A stretch of DNA of 26,749 nucleotides from IMG/VR virus record IMGVR_UViG_3300042516_000743, positions 1-26,749 of that record; one strand, given 5' to 3'. The notes under the pieces were generated by a model. The model had not been told where the DNA came from, ran no database searches, and saw only the letters and a program-made list of their open reading frames with translations. This document shows, piece by piece, positions 1 to 4,595 of the stretch. The position numbers and the translations under genes are program-made. This DNA comes from a virus. Each line of letters starts with the position of its first letter. The stretch's first letter is position 1.

Positions 1-1
1 G

Positions 2-247
2 TTCTCTGGTGGTTACGGGCGTTCGGGTGTCCCTGATGATATAGCTTGCTATCAGGGGTTTTTTGTTGCAGTGGAGTACAAAGCGAATGGGGGCAAGCCG
101 ACTGCCCTTCAGTTAAAAAACATGGACGATATACGCAAGAGTGGCGGCGTAGCGTTGCTCATTGATGAGGAGAACGTCCATCAGTTAGAGGAGTTAATCA
201 ATGCTGAAATTCAAAGTAGTAGGACAAGAGAAGTTGTTAGTCCCTGA
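2..247 (+). CDS. VRR-NUC type nuclease, C-terminal part (5' end cut by window edge)
   Basis: The reading frame is open from the left edge and stops at TGA 245-247, giving 81 residues. The visible part has the VRR-NUC (PD-(D/E)XK superfamily) signature: a GVPD loop at visible residues 9-12, then VEYKANGG with the catalytic E-x-K pair, then a conserved glutamine (Q39), and a final helix-strand unit (GGVALLIDEENVHQLEEL). Family members cut branched or structured DNA such as flaps and Holliday junctions, and phages use them in replication, recombination or packaging. The N-terminus and any extra catalytic residue lie outside the window. Its last 47 bases overlap the next gene, whose RBS (AGAGGAG) lies inside this frame. 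Family call is fairly sure; the exact substrate is unknown. Confidence 0.8.
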   Translation, partial: FSGGYGRSGVPDDIACYQGFFVAVEYKANGGKPTALQLKNMDDIRKSGGVALLIDEENVHQLEELINAEIQSSRTREVVSP

Positions 248-398
248 CGTAGAGCAACAATACCACATAAACCCATTAGATAATTTTAAGTGGGTAGCTG
301 GTGCTGATGTGCAGAAGGTATGGCGTAAGTATGGGTGGGTTCCCCCTAGTGAGTATCGGGAGGACTATCTTTTTAAGAAAAACAGAGAGGGTAAGTGA
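201..398 (+). CDS. Small conserved-looking phage protein, unknown function
   Basis: A 65-residue protein starting at ATG 201, with AGAGGAG about 7 bases upstream. It has no signal peptide, membrane segment or cysteines. The composition is mixed, with a basic end (FKKNREGK). The middle (VQKVWRKYGWVPPSEYREDY) looks like a small folded unit: an amphipathic helix followed by an aromatic/proline turn. It overlaps the preceding nuclease gene by 47 bases and its stop is two bases before the next ATG, so it is probably translated as part of the early gene string. I do not recognise the family. Confidence 0.7.
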   Translation: MLKFKVVGQEKLLVPDVEQQYHINPLDNFKWVAGADVQKVWRKYGWVPPSEYREDYLFKKNREGK

Positions 399-400
399 TC

Positions 401-835
401 ATGAAAAACGGAATGAGCGTAAGAAAATTCTTGATGCAGAATCCTAATGCAAAGACGAAGGCCGTGGTGAAGGCAACCGGCGCGTCACCTAAAACTGTTT
501 ACTCTGTTCGTTGGAAGATGCGGCAAGAGCAGAAGGACAGCGTGATCGACCTGACTATTGCAGGTTCCCCGCTGCGTCCTAAGACACGGCTGTTGAGTGG
601 TACAGATATTTACAACATCACCAAAGGCAAGGAAGTCGATCTTGTAAACAACCCGCCACACTACACCACAGGTGGCATCGAGACTATTGACTTCATTGAA
701 GCTAAAGGTCTGGGCTATAACTTGGGCAACGTGGTGAAGTACATTACACGAGCCGACCACAAAGGCAATCGCATAGAAGACTTGCAGAAAGCTAAGTGGT
801 ATCTGGAGCGTGAGATTCTTTCCGCACACATCTGA
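401..835 (+). CDS. DUF3310 protein with N-terminal helix-turn-helix-like domain
   Basis: A 144-residue protein. I chose ATG 401 over the in-frame GTG 395 because the RBS GAGAGG (385-390) is 10 bases from the ATG but only 4 from the GTG. Residues 1-45 (NAKTKAVVKATGASPKTVYS) read as a winged or simple helix-turn-helix. Residues 82-139 match DUF3310: NPPHY at 84-88, an IETIDFIEA helix, NVVKYITR at 110-117 and DLQKAKWYL at 127-135. DUF3310 is widespread in phages; relatives such as T7 gp1.7 are linked to nucleotide metabolism, but biochemistry is thin for most members. The HTH-DUF3310 combination suggests DNA binding coupled to the DUF3310 activity; this is inference. An intrinsic terminator follows directly. 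Confidence 0.85.
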   Translation: MKNGMSVRKFLMQNPNAKTKAVVKATGASPKTVYSVRWKMRQEQKDSVIDLTIAGSPLRPKTRLLSGTDIYNITKGKEVDLVNNPPHYTTGGIETIDFIEAKGLGYNLGNVVKYITRADHKGNRIEDLQKAKWYLEREILSAHI

Positions 836-843
836 TCTGTATG

Positions 844-874
844 ACGGTTCAGGTTGCCCTGAACCGTTGTTTTT
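844..874 (+). terminator. Intrinsic (rho-independent) terminator inside the early gene string
   Basis: A perfect 10-bp stem (844-853 pairing with 858-867, ACGGTTCAGG / CCTGAACCGT) closes a 4-base loop (TTGC) and is followed by TGTTTTT at 868-874. It lies in the 54-base gap between the DUF3310 gene and the zinc-ribbon gene. It should stop or attenuate plus-strand transcription. Genes downstream would need read-through, antitermination or a promoter that I cannot see. Confidence 0.85.
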
Positions 875-889
875 CCGAGGTATATCAAT

Positions 890-1183
890 ATGCAGTGCCC
901 TAAATGCAGTGCTGGCAGCAGCGTGTCCACAACAGTCCAATTAGATAAAGAAGTTAAGCGTCATCGCAAGTGCAAAGCATGTGGCAGTAATTTCGTCACC
1001 ATCGAATCAGTTGTTGAAAGTGTGCCCGTAGGTAGACCTGCTAAACCGAAGCCACTCCCCGACCCTAGGGGCATATACAAACCCGCTGATGTCGTGACCT
1101 TAAAGATGCAGAAGGTTGAAGTAAGGCGCAAGAATGAAGACAGAGTATCAAGCTATTACATTGAGGATGATTATGATTATTGA
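890..1183 (+). CDS. NrdR-like zinc-ribbon protein without ATP-cone
   Basis: A 97-residue protein with a four-cysteine zinc ribbon at residues 3-31: C3-x2-C6 and C28-x2-C31. The spacing and flanks (MQCPKC ... RHRKCKACGSNFVTIE) closely follow the zinc ribbon of NrdR, the repressor of ribonucleotide reductase genes, including the basic RxRKC turn and the F-x-T-x-E strand. NrdR is about 150 residues with a C-terminal ATP-cone; here the rest is a proline-rich linker and a short charged tail ending in acidic/tyrosine residues, so the ATP-cone is absent. A small nucleic-acid-binding protein is likely; a link to nucleotide metabolism is only inferred. RBS CCGAGG lies just after the terminator. Confidence 0.75.
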   Translation: MQCPKCSAGSSVSTTVQLDKEVKRHRKCKACGSNFVTIESVVESVPVGRPAKPKPLPDPRGIYKPADVVTLKMQKVEVRRKNEDRVSSYYIEDDYDY

Positions 1184-1376
1184 GAGCGTCAGTTTCAAGC
1201 GTGTGTGGGAATGGATTAATAACGTGTGGGCTAAGTCTCTCATTGCTGTGGTCTTGTTCTTCATTGGCATGAGCATAGGGCAGATACAAGCTGAGAGCCG
1301 CATCGCATCCGACTGCAAGTTCGCTGGCGCGTTTCGTGTAGAGATTCAGGCATACAACTGTCAGAGGAGGATTTGA
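1173..1376 (+). CDS. Small single-pass membrane protein with two extracytoplasmic cysteines
   Basis: A 67-residue protein. I chose ATG 1173 because GAGG (1163-1166) sits 6 bases upstream; ATG 1167 and the upstream ATG 1134 are alternatives. An amphipathic start (SFKRVWEWINNVW) is followed by one hydrophobic segment at about residues 22-38 (SLIAVVLFFIGMSIG). A C-terminal tail follows with C48 and C63 that could form a disulfide if periplasmic. The tail (DCKFAGAFRVEIQAYNC) resembles a small membrane-protein family common in phages. It overlaps the zinc-ribbon gene by 11 bases and the next gene by one base (TGATG). Function unknown; membrane modification or superinfection exclusion is possible. 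Confidence 0.75.
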   Translation: MIIESVSFKRVWEWINNVWAKSLIAVVLFFIGMSIGQIQAESRIASDCKFAGAFRVEIQAYNCQRRI

Positions 1377-1537
1377 TGAGGTACGAAGTCTACGATGAGG
1401 AAGGTAAGTTGTTTCGAAAATTCTGGGACAGATACGAGGCTGAGAAGTTTATTCAGCAAGGCTGGAAGTTGATAACCAAGGCCAAGCACAAAGAAGTTAA
1501 ACCTACAACCGAGACCCACGGCACGGCGCTGTGGTAG
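1376..1537 (+). CDS. Small unknown protein, 53 aa
   Basis: A short ORF starting at ATG 1376, overlapping the preceding TGA by one base (TGATG). It has a strong RBS (AGAGGAGG) ending 7 bases upstream and ends at TAG 1535-1537. The sequence begins MRYEVYDEEGKLFRKFWDR and continues as a charged helix (YEAEKFIQQGWKLITKAK). This strand-strand-helix-strand pattern suggests a compact fold of the kind in which a residue-modified strand pairs with a following helix. No cysteines or membrane segment. I do not recognise a family. The strong RBS, coupling and in-frame coding character support a real gene. Confidence 0.7.
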   Translation: MRYEVYDEEGKLFRKFWDRYEAEKFIQQGWKLITKAKHKEVKPTTETHGTALW

Positions 1538-1552
1538 AGAAAGGGAAAAACT

Positions 1553-2026
1553 ATGACATCATTCCGCGAACAGTGGCAGAAGACAATCAAAGGTGACGGC
1601 GGCCACTGCCCGACCTGCGACAGGTGGGGAAAGATTTATGGCCGCAACATCAACAAGACAATGGCTACGTCACTGCTGTGGCTGACTCAAGCGCCATCAG
1701 ATAAAGATGGCTGGGTAGATGTTCCACTGAAAGCCCCTCGCTGGCTAGTGCGCTCGAATCAGTTGCCGACTTTAAAGTGGTGGGGATTGGTTGAGCGCAA
1801 GCCCGTAGATGCCAAGTCAAAGAACAAGCACTCGGGTATCTGGCGCGTGACAGACAAGGGCAAAGACTTTTCTCTCGGCACGGCGTCAATCCCTAAGACA
1901 GTCTTTACTTACAACGACACGGTGCAGTTTGTTAGTCCAGAGCAGGTACAAATGAAAGACTGCTTCAAGGATTACTTTGACTACAAAGAGTTGATGAACT
2001 CTTACTATCCGGGGGCGATCAAATGA
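1553..2026 (+). CDS. Phage protein with CPxC knuckle and winged-helix-like domain
   Basis: A 157-residue protein. Residues 18-22 (HCPTC) form a half zinc knuckle next to DRWGKIY, with no obvious second cysteine pair nearby. Residues 33-105 look like a winged helix: a helix (INKTMATSLLWLTQA), a segment with proline and basic residues (KAPRWLVRSNQLPTLKWWGLVE) and a wing ending IWRVTDKGKDF, which is typical of wHTH proteins. The C-terminal third is acidic and aromatic (CFKDYFDYKELMNSYYPG). It probably binds DNA, but neither target nor partner is visible. RBS AAAGGG is modest. The last four bases overlap the start of the next gene (ATGA). Confidence 0.75.
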   Translation: MTSFREQWQKTIKGDGGHCPTCDRWGKIYGRNINKTMATSLLWLTQAPSDKDGWVDVPLKAPRWLVRSNQLPTLKWWGLVERKPVDAKSKNKHSGIWRVTDKGKDFSLGTASIPKTVFTYNDTVQFVSPEQVQMKDCFKDYFDYKELMNSYYPGAIK

Positions 2027-2214
2027 AACCGCTTGAAGCCGCAGCCGTTGGGTTCTATGCTGTCATTGCGATGTTCACGCTGTACTTCATTGTGCTAGTC
2101 AACGTGAAGCCGCCTCCGGTAAGACACAATATCTGCACAGTAGCGGAGATCAGTCCGGACGTAACACCTGAAGAGCACAAGCGTTGCCGCGAGATACGGG
2201 GACACAAGCTGTGA
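2023..2214 (+). CDS. Small single-pass membrane protein, paralogue A
   Basis: A 63-residue protein, coupled to the preceding gene by a 4-base ATGA overlap. It has one membrane segment at about residues 7-27 (AAVGFYAVIAMFTLYFIVLV). A short extracytoplasmic tail follows with C38 and C55 and the motif VAEISPD, ending CREIRGHKL. The gene at 3302-3508 encodes a clear paralogue with the same layout: MKPxE start, FY..IA.FT in the membrane segment, a PP pair, two cysteines 17 residues apart, EISPD, and RGHKL at the end. Two conserved cysteines suggest a disulfide in the periplasm. Function unknown. Confidence 0.8.
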   Translation: MKPLEAAAVGFYAVIAMFTLYFIVLVNVKPPPVRHNICTVAEISPDVTPEEHKRCREIRGHKL

Positions 2215-2507
2215 ACAAGGTTAATCAGGACACGTACGCAAGGGTGATGCAGATGTTATTAGCCCGTCCTGTAACAGCGTATGACATTGCTGACGAGACC
2301 GGACTACACATAGTGACAGCGCAGAGGCTGATGCGCACGTTCAAGCAGTACGAGATCATCCATGTGTGTAATTGGCGACAGGACTCGAAGGGTAGGGACA
2401 CCACTCCTGTGTACGAGATCGGCTTTAAGAAAGATAAACCCCGTCGCGCTATGACCCAAGCGCAAAGGCAAGCGAGATGCAGAGCCAAGAAGAAAGGGAA
2501 GGTATGA
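2211..2507 (+). CDS. Winged helix-turn-helix DNA-binding protein
   Basis: A 98-residue protein, most likely starting at GTG 2211, whose GTGA overlaps the previous stop codon; a TTG at 2184 is an in-frame alternative with no RBS. Residues 10-75 form a wHTH: a helix (YARVMQMLLARPVTAYDIA), then the turn-recognition helix (ETGLHIVTAQRLMRTFKQY), then a wing (WRQDSKGRDTTPVYEIGF). The tail (residues 79-98) is very basic (RRAMTQAQRQARCRAKKK), which would add nonspecific DNA affinity. Likely a phage or host transcription regulator. It overlaps the next gene by 4 bases (ATGA). Confidence 0.8.
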   Translation: MNKVNQDTYARVMQMLLARPVTAYDIADETGLHIVTAQRLMRTFKQYEIIHVCNWRQDSKGRDTTPVYEIGFKKDKPRRAMTQAQRQARCRAKKKGKV

Positions 2508-2854
2508 ACAGAGATGACATTATCCGCATAGCGAAAGCCGTAGGGTTGGGTGAAGTTGATAAGGACGGAGACATTTGGTGCAGCGATGGGTTTTACACCG
2601 AGGAGATAGATAGCTTTGCTCAATTTGCTTATGACGCAGGACGTAAAGCGGAGCGCAAGAAAATGGAATTGGATGGAATTCATACTTGCCACAATAATTG
2701 CCAGCGACCTATATGTGTTGCAGTTCGTGAAGCCGTAGCAGCAGAGCGCGAGGCGTGCGCGAAGGTGTGCGATGTGTTAGCTGATAAACATACGTTTGAA
2801 GGCGGCTACGCAAACGAGTGCGCTATTGCTATCCGCGAAAGGGGTGCGCCATGA
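2504..2854 (+). CDS. Conserved-type small phage protein with C-rich centre
   Basis: A 116-residue protein. ATG 2504 is preferred over ATG 2477 because AAAGGGAAGG lies just upstream and the ATGA overlaps the previous stop codon. It begins MNRDDIIRIAKAVGL, a layout common in phages of betaproteobacteria. It has a helix with YDAGRKAERKK, a cysteine/histidine cluster (HTCHNNCQRPIC) that could bind a metal, and the AAEREACAKVCD helix seen in many phage proteins. The C-terminus (GGYANECAIAIRERG) is also typical of that group. The family is recognised only by recurring motifs; function unknown. Confidence 0.75.
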   Translation: MNRDDIIRIAKAVGLGEVDKDGDIWCSDGFYTEEIDSFAQFAYDAGRKAERKKMELDGIHTCHNNCQRPICVAVREAVAAEREACAKVCDVLADKHTFEGGYANECAIAIRERGAP

Positions 2855-2875
2855 CTGACTTTATAAAGGTAGAAG

Positions 2876-3115
2876 ATGCCTAAGCCACCGAAGCCCGACC
2901 ACGAATGGGATGCAGTGATCAACGGCTACCGCGTCGGTGTGATGCGCGTCATCAATAGTATTAACAAGGGAGAGGTAGAAGAGATCGAGCTTGAGAAGCT
3001 GCATAACTTCGCGCAGTTCGCACTGGCCCTGATGCAGATAAGTGGACGGGAGAAGTGGGAACGGGCGAAGCTGAACGCAGAAATGATGATGTACTTTAAG
3101 GAGAAAGATAAATGA
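2876..3115 (+). CDS. Small helical phage protein, unknown function
   Basis: A 79-residue protein starting at ATG 2876 after a 21-base gap (RBS region AAAGGTAGAAG). After a proline-rich start (MPKPPKPDHEWD) it is almost all helix. The middle is acidic (GEVEEIELEKL) and is followed by HNFAQFALALMQISGREKWERAKLNAEMMMYF. Its last four bases overlap the next ATG (ATGA). No membrane segment, metal site or known motif. Real by spacing and coupling; function not recognised. Confidence 0.65.
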   Translation: MPKPPKPDHEWDAVINGYRVGVMRVINSINKGEVEEIELEKLHNFAQFALALMQISGREKWERAKLNAEMMMYFKEKDK

Positions 3116-3315
3116 AAGCATTTCCAAACATGTCAGGCCAGCAAGGCATGGACTTGCGCGATTACTTTGCAGCGAAAGCGATGCAAGGTTTGTTGTCTAA
3201 CCCAAAGCTGCAAGCGCAAATCCTAAACACAGGCGGCGCGTGGGGCAGTTGGGTTCCTGAGTCTGCTTATGGTTGGGCAGACGTAATGATGAAAGCAAGA
3301 AATGAAACCACCTGA
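3112..3315 (+). CDS. Conserved phage/prophage small protein (DLRDYFAAKAMQGLL family)
   Basis: A 67-residue protein with a good RBS (AAGGAG, 3099-3104) and an ATGA overlap with the previous gene. The core MDLRDYFAAKAMQGLL followed by a short variable loop and a final helix (YGWADVMMKARNE) is the layout of a very common phage and prophage protein: GMxLRDxFAxxAxxGLL ... AYxxADAMxxAR. Its role is unknown in every member I know of. It overlaps the following membrane-protein gene by 14 bases. Confidence 0.8.
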   Translation: MKAFPNMSGQQGMDLRDYFAAKAMQGLLSNPKLQAQILNTGGAWGSWVPESAYGWADVMMKARNETT

Positions 3316-3508
3316 GATCGTTGCCGTCGCATTTTATATAACTATCGCACTGTTCACTGTCGTGTTCGGGTACAAGGCGGTAAATACGAACCCACCGCTG
3401 CCTTGTGGTGTATCAGAGATTAGCCCTGACATAAGCACCGAGGTACGCGAGAAGTGCCGTCAGATGCGAGAGCAGAGAGCGAGAGAACATAGGGGGCATA
3501 AGTTATGA
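3302..3508 (+). CDS. Small single-pass membrane protein, paralogue B
   Basis: A 68-residue paralogue of the protein at 2023-2214. Both have MKPxE, one membrane segment (IVAVAFYITIALFTVVFGY, residues 6-24), a double proline, two cysteines 17 residues apart (C35, C52), the EISPD motif and a basic tail ending RGHKL. This copy has a 6-residue insertion (QRAREH) before the last RGHKL. The start overlaps the previous gene by 14 bases and the stop overlaps the next start (ATGA). Divergence is large, so the duplication is old or the copies came from different phages. Confidence 0.8.
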   Translation: MKPPEIVAVAFYITIALFTVVFGYKAVNTNPPLPCGVSEISPDISTEVREKCRQMREQRAREHRGHKL

Positions 3509-3609
3509 ACGACATTATATTGGCTTTGCTGGGTATCCCTATGGTGATACTTGCATGGTTTGGGGTTGGTCTATGTATTTATGCGATATGGAAAGAGGTT
3601 AAAAAATGA
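3505..3609 (+). CDS. Very small membrane protein, 34 aa
   Basis: ATG 3505 overlaps the stop of the previous gene (ATGA) and its own TGA (3607-3609) overlaps the next ATG at 3606, so it sits exactly in frame with the coupled string. The 34 residues are nearly all one hydrophobic helix (DIILALLGIPMVILAWFGVG, then LCIYAIW) followed by a basic end (KEVKK). This orientation would place the C-terminus in the cytoplasm. It could be a holin-like or accessory membrane peptide working with paralogue B, but no function can be assigned from sequence. Confidence 0.7.
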   Translation: MNDIILALLGIPMVILAWFGVGLCIYAIWKEVKK

Positions 3610-4067
3610 CCATCACACTAACCCGCGAGGAAGCGCAGCAGGTGCTGGATGCGTTGATTGATGCGGCAGATTCGCAAAACTGGGAGATGCAACAAAACAT
3701 AGATCAACACGGCGAGTGGTACAGGCGTTCTAGATATTTAAAGCAAGCGGTAGCAAAGTCTCAGGAAACAATCGAAACCCTCCGCGCCCGACTTAGCGCA
3801 CCTGAACCGGAGCCGGTGGCAGAACTTTGGCAACACGGAGAAACAGGGCGTACTCGAATCATTACGCCGGACATGATTACAGACTGCGGTGCTAATTGGA
3901 TCAAAGTATCTGATCTCTACACCACCCCACCACAGCGCGAATGGCAGGGGCTGACGGATGAGGAGGTTGTGCAACTGCTTGGCGGGGTGCGTGAACGTCT
4001 GGACGGAGATGTGTTTGGCGGTTTTGCCCGCGCCATCGAAGCCAAGCTAAAGGAGAAGAACACATGA
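3606..4067 (+). CDS. Phage protein of the LTREEAQQVLDAL type, unknown function
   Basis: A 153-residue protein starting at ATG 3606 with a weak RBS (AAAGAGG), coupled to the previous gene by a 4-base overlap. Residues 1-60 are a helical, coiled-coil-like segment (TREEAQQVLDALIDAA ... SQETIETLRARLSA). A proline-rich linker (PEPEPVAELW) follows, then a short strand region ending DLYTTPPQREWQGLTDEE. The end is helical (FARAIEAKLKEK). This modular layout is common in phages and prophages of Burkholderiales, where linker and end modules are exchanged. Function unknown. Its last bases carry the 18-bp AAGGAG...ATGA element repeated 155 bases downstream. Confidence 0.75.
   Translation: MTITLTREEAQQVLDALIDAADSQNWEMQQNIDQHGEWYRRSRYLKQAVAKSQETIETLRARLSAPEPEPVAELWQHGETGRTRIITPDMITDCGANWIKVSDLYTTPPQREWQGLTDEEVVQLLGGVRERLDGDVFGGFARAIEAKLKEKNT
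4050..4067 (+). repeat. Direct repeat copy 1 around RBS and start codon
   Basis: The 18 bases AAGGAGAAGAACACATGA occur here and again at 4205-4222. Each copy holds the end of one gene (KEKNT, stop), the RBS and start codon of the next, and the ATGA coupling overlap. The two copies exactly flank the 52-aa gene, so recombination between them would delete or insert that gene as a unit. Confidence 0.85.
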
Positions 4068-4222
4068 AAGACTATTCAAATTACGAAACACAACGAAGCA
4101 TTTTGATTGAGTACCTGCAAGTAATGATTGCTCGATGCGATTGGCATGGGGTAGCTGATGTAGCTATGGACTTGCGCGAGATGGAAGCCGAGCGCCGCAC
4201 AATTAAGGAGAAGAACACATGA
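4064..4222 (+). CDS. Small helical phage protein, 52 aa
   Basis: A 52-residue ORF starting at ATG 4064 (ATGA overlap with the previous gene) and ending at TGA 4220-4222, which overlaps the next ATG. It has a strong RBS (AAGGAG). It begins MKDYSNYETQRSILIEYLQV and continues with DWHGVADVAMDLREMEAERR. This pattern (YLxxMxxRxDWHGVADxAxDLREMEA) recurs in phages of Gram-negative bacteria. Both ends sit inside copies of the same 18-base sequence (4050-4067 and 4205-4222), which suggests cassette-like insertion. Function unknown. Confidence 0.8.
   Translation: MKDYSNYETQRSILIEYLQVMIARCDWHGVADVAMDLREMEAERRTIKEKNT
4205..4222 (+). repeat. Direct repeat copy 2 around RBS and start codon
   Basis: Second copy of the 18-base element AAGGAGAAGAACACATGA, identical to 4050-4067. 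It encodes the shared C-terminal KEKNT of the 52-aa protein and provides the RBS and ATG of the gene at 4219. Confidence 0.85.
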
Positions 4223-4428
4223 GTGAAATACGTACAGCACGGCAGAGCATTATCGACTTCCTTGAGAAGAACAAGGCGGTCATGGGCAGCATTGAAGCGG
4301 TAACGACAGTCGATGGCAGAACCATTGACCTGAATAACATGACTGACGAGGAAGCAGCAGAGGTGGCGGACATGCTGATGGGTGTAGGTACACCAACGCG
4401 CTTGGGCGCACTTGCAAAAATTAAATAA
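4219..4428 (+). CDS. Small unknown protein, 69 aa
   Basis: Starts at ATG 4219 inside the second 18-bp repeat, with RBS AAGGAG and an ATGA overlap. The protein is helix (TARQSIIDFLEKNKAVMGS), strand (IEAVTTVDGRTIDL), then an acidic helix (MTDEEAAEVADMLMG) and a basic end. No metal-binding or membrane features. Its TAA stop overlaps the next ATG by one base (TAATG). The family is not recognised. Confidence 0.7.
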   Translation: MSEIRTARQSIIDFLEKNKAVMGSIEAVTTVDGRTIDLNNMTDEEAAEVADMLMGVGTPTRLGALAKIK

Positions 4429-4595
4429 TGAACGACACAAAGTTTTGTACAGGCTGTCAGGTGACACGCCCTATCGAGGGGGGCATCATGAAAAAGTCTG
4501 GAAAGATTATCCGGTGGCAATGCAAACTATGCCAAGAGAAGAAAAGTTTTAGTCCATACACTAAGAAAGAAACCAATGAGTCTAGTCACCCTTGA
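4428..4595 (+). CDS. Small zinc-finger protein, 55 aa
   Basis: A short ORF from ATG 4428 (overlapping the TAA of the previous gene by one base) to TGA 4593-4595. Two CxxC pairs, FCTGC (C7, C10) and QCKLCQEK (C32, C35), separated by a loop with basic residues, form a compact zinc ribbon. The tail is basic and polar (KKSFSPYTKKETNESS). The spacing resembles small phage zinc-ribbon proteins with MKK..G....W.C..C. It overlaps the DNA polymerase start by 20 bases, so it may be translationally linked to the polymerase. Likely binds nucleic acid; role unknown. Confidence 0.7.
   Translation: MNDTKFCTGCQVTRPIEGGIMKKSGKIIRWQCKLCQEKKSFSPYTKKETNESSHP

Noticed and set aside
31-64. Hairpin CCCTGAT...ATCAGGG followed by GTTTTTT, resembling a terminator
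   Set aside because: It lies inside the VRR-NUC coding region, over conserved residues (GVPDD ... GFF); the stem is interrupted by a bulge, and a terminator within the gene is less likely than coding constraint.
485-940. 151-codon minus-strand ORF opposite the DUF3310 gene
   Set aside because: No RBS, low-quality protein, and a clear conserved gene on the other strand.
2851-2883. 10-codon ORF (MTDFIKVEDA) between the genes at 2504 and 2876
   Set aside because: Its ATGA overlap looks like coupling, but 10 codons give no evidence of a product; possibly a translational bridge only.
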